NCBI GenBank assembly: GCA_016703525.1
Contig: JADJBW010000003.1
Span: 186,001-250,000 of the forward strand
Direction: 5' to 3'
DNA length: 64,000 bases
DNA from: Actinomycetota bacterium
Lineage (GTDB): Bacteria > Actinomycetota > Acidimicrobiia > Acidimicrobiales > Microtrichaceae
How positions within the stretch are numbered: the first letter of the stretch is position 1; every line of letters begins with the position of its first letter. The notes below the pieces were generated by a model. That model searched no databases. It had not been told where the DNA came from and saw nothing but the letters and a program-made list of their open reading frames with translations. Positions 1-11,211 of the stretch are shown here, piece after piece. A program made the translations under genes and the position numbers.

Positions 1-1
1 C

Positions 2-2431
2 ATCGCCGGAGCCCGGACCGTGGTGATGCCTGCGGCGGTCGCGGCGCATCGCGGCGACGCGGCACTCGGCGACGAGGTGCCGAGCCGACGGCTCGCACTG
101 CGTCATCAGGCCCGCGCGGTGCTCACGAACTACACCCCGCTGCACCTGTTGCGGGTGCTCCCGCAGTCGCTGCTGCTGGCGTTCATCGACTTCTGGTTCG
201 CGGTCGTCCGGGGGCGGTTCGAGGCGGCGGTCGACGTGTCGGCGGCGATCGGCTGGAACATTGCGCACCTCCCGGCGGCGATTCGTGATCGTGGTCGCGT
301 CAAGCGGCTGCGTCGGGCGGACGACGACGAGATCCGGGCCCAGCAGATCCGCGGGAGCGCCTGGATCCGATCCGTCGTGCAGTCGTTGCGGGGCGACGGC
401 GACCGGAGCATCTCCGAGGCGTTCGCCGCTCGGGCGCGCGGGCTGCAGGGCGCCGGGGACTACTCGGGCTACTGGACGGTCGCCGCCGCGTTCGGGATTG
501 CGCTCGTGTGGCTCGTCGGTTCGCGCGGCCTCATCTCGGGTGGCGTGCCGGTCGTACGCGAGTTCACGCCGATCGGGTCATCGATCGAGCTGCTGCGCGA
601 GTGGTGGACCGGGTGGCGGTCGACCGGGCTGGGAACCTCGAGCGCTGCGCCGTCGTCGCTCGGCCTGCTGGGCGGCCTGGCGGGGGTCTCGCTGGGTTCG
701 ACCGGGCTGGTCCGCACGCTGCTCGTTCTGTTGCCGTTGCTGCTCGGTCCGCTCGGCGCCTGGCGGTTGCTGCGGGCGGCGTCGCCGCCGGCCCGCACGG
801 CGGCATCGGTGGCGTATTTCGTGAACCCGCTGCCGTTCAACGCGATCGCCGAGGGACGGTTGCAGGCGCTCGTGCTGTACGGGCTGGCGCCGTGGGTTCT
901 CGCTCGCCTCTGCCGCGTGGCCGGGCTGATCCAAGGCGACGACGCCGTCCCGGTGGCTCGCGGCCGCGAGGTCCGCGGCCTGGCGCTCCTGGTCGCCCTC
1001 GGGGCGACCTTCGCTCCGATCACCGCGGTGGTCACGCTCGCGTTCGCACTGCTGGTCGCAGCCCTCGCAGGCGGACGCGAGGCCGGGCGAGGCGCCGTTG
1101 GGCGTGTGCTCGCAGTGGCGGGCGTCTCGGTGCTGGTGGCCGCGCTGGTCCACCTTCCCTGGACGCTGTCGCTGCTGTCCGGGTCGAACCGGTGGCAGTT
1201 GCTCGTGGGCGCGAGCCCCTCGCGTCTGGCGCCGTCGTCGCTGCGTGAGGCTCTGGTGTTCGCGACCGGTCCGCACGGCGGCTGGTTCTCGGTGGGCCTT
1301 CTCGCAGTGGGCGTCGTCCCGCTGCTCACGGCGAACGGTCGGCGGTTCCGTTGGTCCCTGCTGGCGGCTGCTTTGGTGGTGATGTCGTGGGTCGGCGTCG
1401 TTGCGGCGGCACGCCTGGCGCCGTCGATTCCCCTGCCGTCGACCGAGCTGCTGCTCGTGCCGGCGGCGCTCGGGCTGGCGTTGGGAGCAGGTGCCGCGGT
1501 GTCGGCATTCGAGCGTGACGTGGTTGGCGCCGGGTTCGGGTTGGGCCAGATCGTGTCGGTCCTCGGCGGGCTCGGACTCGTCATAGCGAGCCTTCCATTG
1601 ACGCTCGACATGGTGAATGGGCGCTGGCTCGCACCGCGCAGCGACCTCGACGTCGCGGTCTCGTCGCTGCGGGGCAAGGCGCTGCCGAAGGACCGGGTGC
1701 TGTGGCTCGGCGACGGCGACGTCCTCGGCGCCCAGGGCTGGTCGATCGGCGGTGGAGCGAACTTCGTGCTCACGGACGGGCCGGACACCTCGCTTGCATC
1801 GTGGTGGCCCCAGGCGGCCGGGCCGGCCGAGCGTCGCGTCGCGTCGATCCTCGCCGAGGCGGCACGGGGAGAGCGTGTTCGGCTGGGTCACGATCTGGCG
1901 GCCTTCTCGGTGCGATACGTCGTGGTGGCCGAACGTCTCGCACCGCTGCCCTACGGAAACCGTGTGATCGCGTTGAACAGCCCGTTGCGGACGCGACTCG
2001 CCGAGCAGATCGACCTGGACATCGTCGACGCTGCGCCGGGCATCACCGTGTACGAGAACCCGCTCGTCCGCCCGATTCGTGCGACCGCGACGCAGGGAGG
2101 CGAGTCGCGGCCTGCGCTCGTCGATTCGGCGCGGCCGACCGCGTTCACCGGGCCGGTGCGCGACGGCGAAACGCTCAGCGTCGCGACCGCTCTTGACGGC
2201 ACGTGGTCGCTCGAGGTCGACGGTCGCGACGTGCCGCTGCGCCGCGCCGGCTGGTCGTCGACGGCCCGGATAGAGGACAGCGGGACGGCGACCCTGGCGC
2301 GCACGACGCCGATCGCCACGACGGCGCTGCACCTCGTGCAACTCGCCCTCCTGGTGGCCCTGATCTGGTTCCAGCGCCGGCGCTCCGATGCGCCTGTCGA
2401 GCCACGCCGTCACCGGACGGTGGCGTCATGA
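2..2431 (+). CDS. GT2-type glycosyltransferase with large membrane C-terminal region, 5' partial
   Basis: The reading frame is open to the left edge, so the gene starts outside the window and the catalytic GT2 domain is missing. The first ~110 visible residues look like the tail that follows a family 2 glycosyltransferase domain in actinobacterial cell-wall enzymes (LLRVLPQSLL, FWFAVVRGR). Then comes a long stretch of hydrophobic helices (roughly residues 145-530), an extracytoplasmic domain of about 230 residues, and a final transmembrane helix followed by an arginine-rich end (WFQRRR). It overlaps the next gene by ATGA, so the two are probably co-translated. A role in building or exporting an envelope polysaccharide is inferred from the architecture and from the mannose-phosphate genes downstream; donor and acceptor cannot be read from the sequence. 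Confidence 0.75.
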   Translation: MAGARTVVMPAAVAAHRGDAALGDEVPSRRLALRHQARAVLTNYTPLHLLRVLPQSLLLAFIDFWFAVVRGRFEAAVDVSAAIGWNIAHLPAAIRDRGRVKRLRRADDDEIRAQQIRGSAWIRSVVQSLRGDGDRSISEAFAARARGLQGAGDYSGYWTVAAAFGIALVWLVGSRGLISGGVPVVREFTPIGSSIELLREWWTGWRSTGLGTSSAAPSSLGLLGGLAGVSLGSTGLVRTLLVLLPLLLGPLGAWRLLRAASPPARTAASVAYFVNPLPFNAIAEGRLQALVLYGLAPWVLARLCRVAGLIQGDDAVPVARGREVRGLALLVALGATFAPITAVVTLAFALLVAALAGGREAGRGAVGRVLAVAGVSVLVAALVHLPWTLSLLSGSNRWQLLVGASPSRLAPSSLREALVFATGPHGGWFSVGLLAVGVVPLLTANGRRFRWSLLAAALVVMSWVGVVAAARLAPSIPLPSTELLLVPAALGLALGAGAAVSAFERDVVGAGFGLGQIVSVLGGLGLVIASLPLTLDMVNGRWLAPRSDLDVAVSSLRGKALPKDRVLWLGDGDVLGAQGWSIGGGANFVLTDGPDTSLASWWPQAAGPAERRVASILAEAARGERVRLGHDLAAFSVRYVVVAERLAPLPYGNRVIALNSPLRTRLAEQIDLDIVDAAPGITVYENPLVRPIRATATQGGESRPALVDSARPTAFTGPVRDGETLSVATALDGTWSLEVDGRDVPLRRAGWSSTARIEDSGTATLARTTPIATTALHLVQLALLVALIWFQRRRSDAPVEPRRHRTVAS

Positions 2432-3906
2432 TTCGTCGACTCGCGCTCGTCGCGCTGATCGTCGCGATCCTGCTCGGATTGTGGCGCCTCGATGCTCGGC
2501 ACACCGCGTCGGAGGGCGCCTCGTCGCCCGGCACGGGCGCGGTCCTCGCGTCGGCCGACGCGCGAGGGTCCACCTGGTACTGCGCGGCCGGAGCCGATGG
2601 CGGCAATGCGCACACGGTCGTCGTGTCGAACCTGACCGATCGACGTCTCGCCGCCGTCGTGACCGGGTACGGGATCGCTCCCGCGAAGCCGACGACGAAA
2701 CGAGTCGAAATCGCCGCGCGTGGCGCTTCCGAGTTGCCGGTAGCCGATCTGGGTGCCGACCTCGGCGGCGTGAGCGTCGAACTCGACGGCGCCGGCATCG
2801 TGGAGCACCGGCTCGCATCCGATGCGGCGTTCGACCAGGTGCCGTGCTCGTCGTCGGCGTCGTCTGTGTGGCACTTCGCGGGAGCAACCACCGACAAGGG
2901 CTCCTCGGCGGTGCTCTGGGTGCTGAACCCGTTCCGCACGGCCGCCTCGTTCGACGTGCGTGTCACCCAGTCCGACGGGGCGACTCGGGTGCCGTCCGCG
3001 CTGCGAGGTGTGGTGGTTCCGGGCCAAAGCGCGTTCAAGGTCGACCTCGGCGAGCAGGCATCGCAACGTCGCGATCTGTTCTCGTTCTCGGTCCGGGTCC
3101 GTTCGGGCAAGGTGATCGCCGAACTCGCGCAGTCCACGCCCGCCGAACCGCCGCTCGGCCGGGGGATGCGATTGCAGGTCGGCGTGGAACGCTCCGCCCC
3201 GCGTTGGTTGTTCGCGGACAGCTTCGGTGGACCGGCGGTGTCAGACCGGGTGGTCGTGTACAACCCAGGCGCCGCGGCGGCCGCCGTGGAGGTTGCGGTG
3301 TTCGGTGACGGCCTCGACGATGCGTCGCAGCCCGACCCGTTCCCGCTCGACGTCGCGCCCCGACGGTTCGCCGTCGTCGATCTGCCGGCGGAGTCCCGGG
3401 TCCCGGCGGAGGGCCGTCGCTGGATCGACGTGCGCGCGGTCTCGGGAACAGTGGTGGCCACCCAGGTCGTCGGCATCCTCGGGGCCGGCGGCGACGGCAC
3501 CCCCGCCGATCGTCCGTCGGTTGCTGCCGGGTCGACGTCGAGCGCTGGCTCGTCGGCCGCTGCATTGCGTTGGTTCGTCAGCGATGTGATCCCGTCGCCG
3601 GCGTCGGCGTCGGTGGTCTCGATCCTCAACCCCGACGACGAGGACATCGCCCTCGTCGACCTCTTCACGATCGTCGACGGGAAGCGGTCGGCGTCGAAGA
3701 GCCAGCTCGAGGTGCAACCCGGTACGTCGCTCGCGGTCGACGTGGGCTCGATCTCGTCGGTCGACTTCGCCCTCGAGTTGCGGTCGAGTTCGCCGGTCGT
3801 CATCGATCGCCGGCTCACCTCGGAACGCCGGGCCGATCTGACGATCTCGCCCGCGGTGCCGCTCGGCTCGACCGTGTCCGAGTTCGCCGACCCGACCACG
3901 CGGTGA
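2428..3906 (+). CDS. DUF5719-type secreted/anchored protein
   Basis: 492 residues. The ATG at 2428 overlaps the preceding stop (ATGA) and directly starts a signal anchor (MIRRLALVALIVAILLGLWR), which is why it is preferred over the longer open frame upstream. The rest is an Ala/Val/Ser-rich, beta-rich extracytoplasmic region with repeated immunoglobulin-like strand patterns and no cysteine-based active site. Actinobacterial DUF5719 proteins typically sit next to large GT2 membrane proteins, as here. Function is unknown; a structural or accessory role at the envelope with the upstream glycosyltransferase is inferred from the overlap. The next gene starts inside its stop codon (GTGA). Confidence 0.7.
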   Translation: MIRRLALVALIVAILLGLWRLDARHTASEGASSPGTGAVLASADARGSTWYCAAGADGGNAHTVVVSNLTDRRLAAVVTGYGIAPAKPTTKRVEIAARGASELPVADLGADLGGVSVELDGAGIVEHRLASDAAFDQVPCSSSASSVWHFAGATTDKGSSAVLWVLNPFRTAASFDVRVTQSDGATRVPSALRGVVVPGQSAFKVDLGEQASQRRDLFSFSVRVRSGKVIAELAQSTPAEPPLGRGMRLQVGVERSAPRWLFADSFGGPAVSDRVVVYNPGAAAAAVEVAVFGDGLDDASQPDPFPLDVAPRRFAVVDLPAESRVPAEGRRWIDVRAVSGTVVATQVVGILGAGGDGTPADRPSVAAGSTSSAGSSAAALRWFVSDVIPSPASASVVSILNPDDEDIALVDLFTIVDGKRSASKSQLEVQPGTSLAVDVGSISSVDFALELRSSSPVVIDRRLTSERRADLTISPAVPLGSTVSEFADPTTR

Positions 3907-4355
3907 CCGATCGCCTTCCCCTCGTGCTCGCCTTCGTCGTGGTGGCGGTGGCCCTTGCGGTGTGGACGCGACGCCGCACGCCCGACGCTCCGATGCAGCC
4001 CGTCACGCACGCTGCGCCGGTGCAGCTCGACCGGGCGGACTTCGCCGCCCCCGATCGGCCGTGGCTGGTCGTGGCTTTCACGTCGGCGACGTGTGGCACG
4101 TGCACGGACGTTGCGGCGAAGGTCGCCGTGCTCGAATCGAGCGAGGTGGCGACCGAGATCGTCGAGTACTCGGCCGACGCTGCACGCCACGACCGGTATG
4201 CGATCACCGGGGTGCCGGTGGTGGTGATCGCCGATGCCGAGGGCGTGGTCCATCGATCGTTCCTCGGCACGGTGTCGGCGACCCACCTCTGGGCGGCCGT
4301 CGCGGAAGCCCGCGACCCGGGTTCGACCCCGCCCGGCTGCGGCGAACACGACTAG
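3903..4355 (+). CDS. membrane-anchored thioredoxin-fold protein
   Basis: 150 residues starting with GTG at 3903, overlapping the DUF5719 stop by GTGA. A single N-terminal transmembrane segment (about residues 5-22) is followed by a short linker and a thioredoxin fold. The redox motif is CGTC in the context TSATCGTCTD, followed by a helix, and the cis-Pro turn is GVPVVVIAD near residue 105. The likely job is thiol-disulfide exchange at the outer face of the membrane, perhaps for neighbouring envelope proteins. The three overlapping genes 2-4355 look like one operon. The active-site motif makes the fold assignment firm; the substrate is unknown. Confidence 0.8.
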   Translation: MTDRLPLVLAFVVVAVALAVWTRRRTPDAPMQPVTHAAPVQLDRADFAAPDRPWLVVAFTSATCGTCTDVAAKVAVLESSEVATEIVEYSADAARHDRYAITGVPVVVIADAEGVVHRSFLGTVSATHLWAAVAEARDPGSTPPGCGEHD

Positions 4356-4502
4356 CCGCAACCTCACGTGATATGCGCGGCCCGTGTGGTGCGGCACCGG
4401 CCGCGTGTCGCCTTGTTGCGCTGTGCGACGAACTCGGTCAGCGATTCGTTTGGCTCGATCGGCTCGTCAGAAGCCGCAGGACTCTGGCCGGCGGGTGGTC
4501 GG

Positions 4503-6414
<1,912 letters not shown>

Positions 6415-6526
6415 GGCTCCTAGCCTAGAAGGCCGGACTGACGATCCGGGATCGGTTCTCAGGAAGCGCCGGTCCCGCGTCGAGTATGCGCGAGTCGTCG
6501 GGGCTCTCGGCACTACCCTCCGCTAG

Positions 6527-6838
6527 GTGCGACGGAAGTGTGCTCGGCCCGGATGTGACCGCGGAGCGGTGTCGACGCTGAGCTATTCCTATTCCGAGCG
6601 GGTGGTGTGGGTCGACGAGCTCGGGGCCGAACCGCACCCGATGGTGCATGACCTCTGCGGCCCGCACGCCGATCGTCTGAGCGTGCCGCTCGGCTGGCAG
6701 CGGCGCGACCGCCGTGCCAGCGCGGCTGCCGGCGACCCCGAAGCCTCCGGGACCCCGGGCGCATCGGAGCCACCGCGAGCGATGGTGCAGACGACGCTGT
6801 TCTCGCAGTCGCGCGAGGCCCAGCCGCGCAGCGCGTGA
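6527..6838 (+). CDS. DUF3499 family zinc-ribbon-like protein
   Basis: 103 residues from a GTG start. The N-terminus has a CxxxxC pair (CARPGC) followed by conserved aromatic strands (LSYSYSERVVWV), and the second half has DLCGPHADRLSVPLGW, the pattern of the actinobacterial DUF3499 family. In mycobacteria this family is found near WhiB2 and ManB; the same neighbourhood (manB about 5.5 kb downstream) is visible here although no WhiB gene lies in between. The paired Cys/His residues suggest metal binding. No enzymatic role is established. It overlaps the CPBP gene by GTGA. Confidence 0.8.
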   Translation: MRRKCARPGCDRGAVSTLSYSYSERVVWVDELGAEPHPMVHDLCGPHADRLSVPLGWQRRDRRASAAAGDPEASGTPGASEPPRAMVQTTLFSQSREAQPRSA

Positions 6839-7632
6839 ACGCGGGCGCGCCAACATCGGGAACTCGCTCCCGTTCCGGCTGGACGACCGCGGATGCGGTC
6901 GTGGTGATCGTGGCGGCGCATGTCGCGCTGGTGCTGGTGGGCGCGATCGTGGTCGGCAACGCGGCGACGGCGGCGGAGGTGCCCGTCTGGCGGCAGTTCG
7001 CCGCGACCGCCCCGTTCTGGGCGGTCGCGCTGGTGGGCACGGTTCGGCTGGTCGGGCGCGGGATCTCGTCGCCCCGGGTCGATGCAGCGCGGGTCGATGC
7101 AGCGCGGGTCGACGCGGCGTCGGGTGGCCCCGTCGGCATGGTCGACGCGCTCGGCCTGCGTCCGCCGAGCGGTTGGCGAGTGGGTGCGCTGGACGTTCTC
7201 GGCGCCGCGGCGGGGGGAGTGGTCGCCCAGCTCGTGCTCATCCCGGCGGTGTACGCGCCGCTGTTGCGGCTGTTCGACACCTCCAGCGACGCGCTGGAGA
7301 AGCCGGCGCGGGAGCTGGTCGCAGCCGCCACGTCGCCCACCGATCGCGTGCTGCTGACGGTGATGGTGTGCGTGATGGCGCCCCTGGTGGAGGAGCTGCT
7401 GTATCGCTGGGTGTTGTTCACGCCGCTGGCTCGCCGGTCGGCGGCGGGAGCGATCGCGATCACCGCCGTGGTATTCGGCGCCGCGCACTTCCAGCCGTTG
7501 CAGTTCGTCGGGTTGGCGTTGCTCGGTGTGTTCAACGCGGTGCTCGTCGCTCGGCGCGGCTGGCTCGGCCCGGCGATCGCGTCGCACGTCGCGTTCAACC
7601 TGGCAACCCTGATCGTGCTCTGGCTCGCCTGA
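6835..7632 (+). CDS. CPBP family intramembrane metalloprotease
   Basis: 265 residues, GTG start overlapping the previous stop. A multi-spanning membrane protein with the Abi/CAAX-protease signature: EELLYRW (the catalytic Glu-Glu and Arg of motif 1), GAAHF (motif 2, His) and HVAFN near the C-terminus (motif 3). Such enzymes cleave or bind prenylated or signal-like substrates inside the membrane; no substrate can be read here. A 15-base unit repeated three times (7075-7119) encodes RVDAA repeats in a loop after the first helices. Confidence 0.85.
   Translation: MNAGAPTSGTRSRSGWTTADAVVVIVAAHVALVLVGAIVVGNAATAAEVPVWRQFAATAPFWAVALVGTVRLVGRGISSPRVDAARVDAARVDAASGGPVGMVDALGLRPPSGWRVGALDVLGAAAGGVVAQLVLIPAVYAPLLRLFDTSSDALEKPARELVAAATSPTDRVLLTVMVCVMAPLVEELLYRWVLFTPLARRSAAGAIAITAVVFGAAHFQPLQFVGLALLGVFNAVLVARRGWLGPAIASHVAFNLATLIVLWLA
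7075..7119 (+). repeat. three tandem copies of a 15-base unit inside the CPBP gene
   Basis: Unit cgggtcgatgcagcg repeated at 7075, 7090 and 7105 (third copy with two changes). It is in frame and encodes RVDAA three times in a cytoplasmic or extracytoplasmic loop, so copy changes keep the frame. Confidence 0.85.
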
Positions 7633-7746
7633 ACGGGCGGGTCCGGCGGGCCGATGGGCCGATCGGACCAATTCGCCACGGTGCCTCTCATGGCGACGCG
7701 CCCATCGTCGATGGGTGTTCGTCGAGCAATCGAGGGGAATCCGTTC

Positions 7747-7989
7747 ATGAGTGTCCAGCCATCTCCGCCCGCCAGTACCACCGCAGCGACCGTGCGCTGC
7801 CGGTCGTGCGACGACGTCGTCGTCGAGATCGAGATGGTGATCGACGGGGCGCCGCTCACGATGCGGTCGTGCTCGACGTGCGACAGCCGAAGCTGGCATC
7901 GCGGTGGCGCCGAGATCGAGTTGGGCGGCGTGCTTGCCGACCTGAGTCGGGCACCCACGAGATATCGTCGGGATCTCGCCAATCGCTGA
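7747..7989 (+). CDS. small zinc-ribbon-like protein
   Basis: 80 residues. The ATG at 7747 is chosen over an upstream in-frame start because the family-like region begins after it and a purine-rich gaggggaat lies upstream. Two Cys pairs are spaced as in a zinc ribbon: CRSC near residue 18 and CSTC near residue 41, followed by SRSWHRGG. The rest has acidic and hydrophobic strands (EIEMVIDG). I do not recognise a named family; binding of one zinc is likely from the cysteine spacing. A hairpin terminator follows at 8002. Confidence 0.6.
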   Translation: MSVQPSPPASTTAATVRCRSCDDVVVEIEMVIDGAPLTMRSCSTCDSRSWHRGGAEIELGGVLADLSRAPTRYRRDLANR

Positions 7990-8001
7990 GCGGCCGTGCA
8001 C

Positions 8002-8025
8002 GCTCCGACGCCCTCCCGTCGGAGC
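8002..8025 (+). terminator. hairpin with downstream T-run
   Basis: Perfect 9-bp stem gctccgacg / cgtcggagc with a 6-base loop, followed within 12 bases by gtggtttt. It lies between the zinc-ribbon gene and the next large gene, the position expected for an intrinsic terminator. Confidence 0.6.
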
Positions 8026-8085
8026 CCGGTGGTTTTCGGGGATTGACGCCTCCGGTCCATCTCCAAGTGACACGATGCAGCCCAC

Positions 8086-11000
8086 ATGATTGGTGACAGC
8101 CCCGACACAGCGGGTGGTATCGCGGGGTCCGACGCGCAGGACGACCCTTCGATGCCGCCGACCCTTCAGATGGACGAGGCGGAAGACCCCGTCGATCTCG
8201 ACGACCTCCTCGACGAGGTCACGGGCGAGGTGTCCGGCCGCGTCGGCGTTCTCGATGGGGCCGAGCCCGCGGACTCCCGGTGGACCTGGCATCCGGCCTT
8301 CAGCATCGCGACGCTGGCGCTGATCGTCATAGCGCTCGCTGCGATCGTGCGCATGGATCTGGTGCTCACCGACACCACGCCGACCGGCGGCGACATGGGC
8401 GCCCACGTCTGGGGCCCCGCGTATCTGCGCGACCACCTGTTGCCGCACCTCCGGCTGACCGGCTGGACCCCCGATTGGTACACCGGCTTCCCGGCGTACA
8501 CGTACTACATGGTGTTGCCATCGCTCGCGATCGTGGCGCTCGATGTCGGTCTGGTGTCGGTCACCTCGGTGACCGGGCTGGTGATCGCCGGCTTGCTGGT
8601 GGTGGCGGCGGTTGCCGCGGCGTGGTGGGCGCGTCGCTTGCCCAATCGCCTCGCCAAGGCGGGCGTGTGGCTCGCCTGTGCGCTGGGGCCGCTGCTGCTG
8701 ATCGACGTTCCGTACAACATCGCCTTCAAGCTGATCGCCGTGTCGGGCGTGCTGACGTTGCCGATCGCCGTCTGGTATCTGTTCAAGGGACTCGGGCTCA
8801 TGCATCCCGGCCCCGAGTTGGGCGCGGTCGCGACGGTGATGTTCCTCGCGGACAAGACGCTGTTCCACATCTACGGCGGCAACATCGCGTCGACCATGGC
8901 CGGCGAGTTCGCGTTCTCGGTGTCGCTCTCGCTCTCGGTGTTCGCGCTGGGCGTCGTGGCGCGAGGGGTTCGCAACGGCAAGGGAGCGGTTCGAGCGATC
9001 GTGCTGCTCGCGGCGGCGATGCTGTGCCACCCGATTCCGGGCCTGTTCTTCCTGGGGGTCGCCGCGGCGCAGTTGGCGTTAGTCGAGGTGTTCGGGCGCT
9101 TCATCGCTTCGCTGATGGCGACCTTCCGGCATCAGGCGGCCTACTGGGGTTCGGCCCTGCGGCCGCTCGCGTGGGCCGGGATCGTCGCCGTCCCGGCCGG
9201 GCTGCTCGCGCTGTGGTGGTACCTGCCGTTCTACGGGCAGAGCGCGTTCCTCAACGACATGGGCTGGGAGAAGCTCGGCCCCGATCGCTGCGCCGAGGGG
9301 CTCGTCTTCAACTGGGGTCAGGTCTGGCGAAACCTGCTGCCGTTCGCCCCGCACGAGGTGACGTTGTGCGGCAACGCGTCTCCCACCACGTTCAGCGATC
9401 CCAACATGCTCCACGGCCGCGTGATCTTCGTGCTCGCGGCTATCGGCGTGGTGCTGTCGCTGGTGATGGCCGTGCGATCGGGCATCTGGCTGACGCTGTT
9501 GACCGCGACCGCCGGCATCGCGTTCGTCGTCATGCCCCAGCATCGGTTCTGGAACGCTCGCGTGCTGCCCTTCTACTACTTCGGTGTATTCCTGCTCGCT
9601 GCGGTGGGGGCAACGCTGGTCCTGCGGCTGCTGGTGCTGGTGTTCTCGGGGCGCTGGCGTCCGATGCCGATGTGGGTGTCGGCATCGGCGTTGACCGCCG
9701 TGCTGGTCGTGGTGTGGGTGGCCCTGGGGATGACGTTCCGGATGATGCCGGGCGGCACGCTGGTGACGAACGCGCAGAACCAGCAGGTGTTCCACTGGGG
9801 CTTCTTCTCGACGACCTATCAGGGCGTCGTCGCCGATTGGGCGACATGGAATTTCGAGGGGCTCGAACGCAAGCCGGGAACGACCACCCAGACGAAATCC
9901 GACGGCACGACCCGCACCTTCATCGACACGACCAGCTCCGACGAGTACTTCGGCATGATCCGCGAGATGGACCGGATCGGCGCGAAACGCGGATGCGGCC
10001 GCGCGTATTGGGAGTACGACGAGGCCCTCAACCGCTACGGCACGCCGATGGCCCCGATGCTCCTGCCGTACTACACCGACGGGTGCATCGGCTCGATGGA
10101 GGGGCTCTACTTCGAGGCCTCGTCCACCACGCCGTTCCACTTCTTGGTGCAGTCGGAGTTGTCGCAGAAGCCGTCGCGTCCGCAGCGCTTTGACGAGAAC
10201 CTTGGCTTCGACACGTCGCCGTACCAGAACTTCAACATCGAGGCGGGCGTGACCCATCTCCAGATGCTGGGCGTTCGGTACTTCATGGCGCTGACCGACG
10301 CGACGAAGGCAGCGGCGAAGACCGAGTCGCGCCTGACGCACGTCGCCACATCGGGGCCATGGGAGATCTACGAGGTGGCCGACATCAGTCTCGTGTCGCC
10401 GCTCTCGCATCTGCCCGAGGTGTGGACCGATGTGACCGACAACATCCACGACTGGGCGAGCCCGGCGGTGAAGTGGTTCAACGACCCGAAGGCTTGGGAC
10501 GTCCTCGGCGCGACGAGCGGCCCGAAGTCGTGGCCGCGGGGCACCAGCACGAAGCGGGCGATCGAGCGGGATGCGCCGGCGCCGGATGTGAAGGTCAGCG
10601 ATGTGCGGACCACCCGTTCGTCGATCTCGTTCCGTGTCGACGAGGTGGGAAGCCCGGTGCTGATCCGCACGTCCTTCTTCCCGAACTGGGATGCCGAGGG
10701 TGCCGAGGGGCCGTACCGGGTGACGCCCAACTTCATGGTCGTCGTCCCGACATCGAAGCGGGTGGAGCTGACGTACGGCCGATCGGGGCTCGAGATCATC
10801 GGCGGCCTGGCGTCGCTGCTCGGGTTCATCGCGGTGCTGTTGCTGATCTGGCGCCCCCTGCCCCGCGATCGGCGGCCGGCGGTGGTGTTCTTCGGCGATC
10901 GGACCGGCGGCGGCGATGCGTCCGCCTGGGAGCCCGGGACCGACGTGCTGGCCGGTGTCGACGATCCGGCCGGTGTCGACGATCCGGCTGGTGACGACGC

Positions 11001-11211
11001 TGCGGCTGGTGTCGACCCGCTGGCCGATGTCGACGATCCGGCCGATGTCGACGCTGCGGCCGATGTCGACGCTGTGCTGCCGATCGACGCAACCGGACGC
11101 CCGGGTGGCGGGGCGCTGTGGATTCCGCCTGCGCCGCCGCCTCTGCCAGCGCCGCCCGCTCCCGATCCGACCATGAGCGACGGGCCCGATCGACCTCCGA
11201 TCGAGCCATGA
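8086..11211 (+). CDS. very large polytopic membrane protein, YfhO/6-PTPS-related type
   Basis: 1041 residues. After an acidic, soluble N-terminus (about 75 residues) come about 13 hydrophobic segments (roughly residues 80-560). A large extracytoplasmic domain follows (about 560-880), then a last transmembrane helix (IIGGLASLLGFIAVLLLIW) and a low-complexity Asp/Val/Ala tail. The layout is that of bacterial membrane glycosyltransferase-like proteins annotated as 6-pyruvoyl-tetrahydropterin-synthase-related or YfhO-like, which use polyprenyl-phosphate sugars. Its overlap with a GtrA-GT2 fusion, a maker of polyprenyl-phosphate sugar, fits that role, but the catalytic residues cannot be assigned by eye. 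Confidence 0.65.
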   Translation: MIGDSPDTAGGIAGSDAQDDPSMPPTLQMDEAEDPVDLDDLLDEVTGEVSGRVGVLDGAEPADSRWTWHPAFSIATLALIVIALAAIVRMDLVLTDTTPTGGDMGAHVWGPAYLRDHLLPHLRLTGWTPDWYTGFPAYTYYMVLPSLAIVALDVGLVSVTSVTGLVIAGLLVVAAVAAAWWARRLPNRLAKAGVWLACALGPLLLIDVPYNIAFKLIAVSGVLTLPIAVWYLFKGLGLMHPGPELGAVATVMFLADKTLFHIYGGNIASTMAGEFAFSVSLSLSVFALGVVARGVRNGKGAVRAIVLLAAAMLCHPIPGLFFLGVAAAQLALVEVFGRFIASLMATFRHQAAYWGSALRPLAWAGIVAVPAGLLALWWYLPFYGQSAFLNDMGWEKLGPDRCAEGLVFNWGQVWRNLLPFAPHEVTLCGNASPTTFSDPNMLHGRVIFVLAAIGVVLSLVMAVRSGIWLTLLTATAGIAFVVMPQHRFWNARVLPFYYFGVFLLAAVGATLVLRLLVLVFSGRWRPMPMWVSASALTAVLVVVWVALGMTFRMMPGGTLVTNAQNQQVFHWGFFSTTYQGVVADWATWNFEGLERKPGTTTQTKSDGTTRTFIDTTSSDEYFGMIREMDRIGAKRGCGRAYWEYDEALNRYGTPMAPMLLPYYTDGCIGSMEGLYFEASSTTPFHFLVQSELSQKPSRPQRFDENLGFDTSPYQNFNIEAGVTHLQMLGVRYFMALTDATKAAAKTESRLTHVATSGPWEIYEVADISLVSPLSHLPEVWTDVTDNIHDWASPAVKWFNDPKAWDVLGATSGPKSWPRGTSTKRAIERDAPAPDVKVSDVRTTRSSISFRVDEVGSPVLIRTSFFPNWDAEGAEGPYRVTPNFMVVVPTSKRVELTYGRSGLEIIGGLASLLGFIAVLLLIWRPLPRDRRPAVVFFGDRTGGGDASAWEPGTDVLAGVDDPAGVDDPAGDDAAAGVDPLADVDDPADVDAAADVDAVLPIDATGRPGGGALWIPPAPPPLPAPPAPDPTMSDGPDRPPIEP
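10951..11077 (+). repeat. degenerate 18-base tandem repeats in the C-terminal tail
   Basis: Variants of ggtgtcgacgatccggcc are repeated about seven times and encode GVDDPA / DVDAAA units in the cytoplasmic tail of the large membrane protein. All units keep the frame. This is typical of slippage in GC-rich low-complexity coding DNA. Confidence 0.8.

Noticed and set aside
578..2413. 611-codon minus-strand frame
   Set aside because: Arg/Gln/His-rich composition typical of the complement of GC-rich coding DNA, fully inside the GT2 membrane protein gene.
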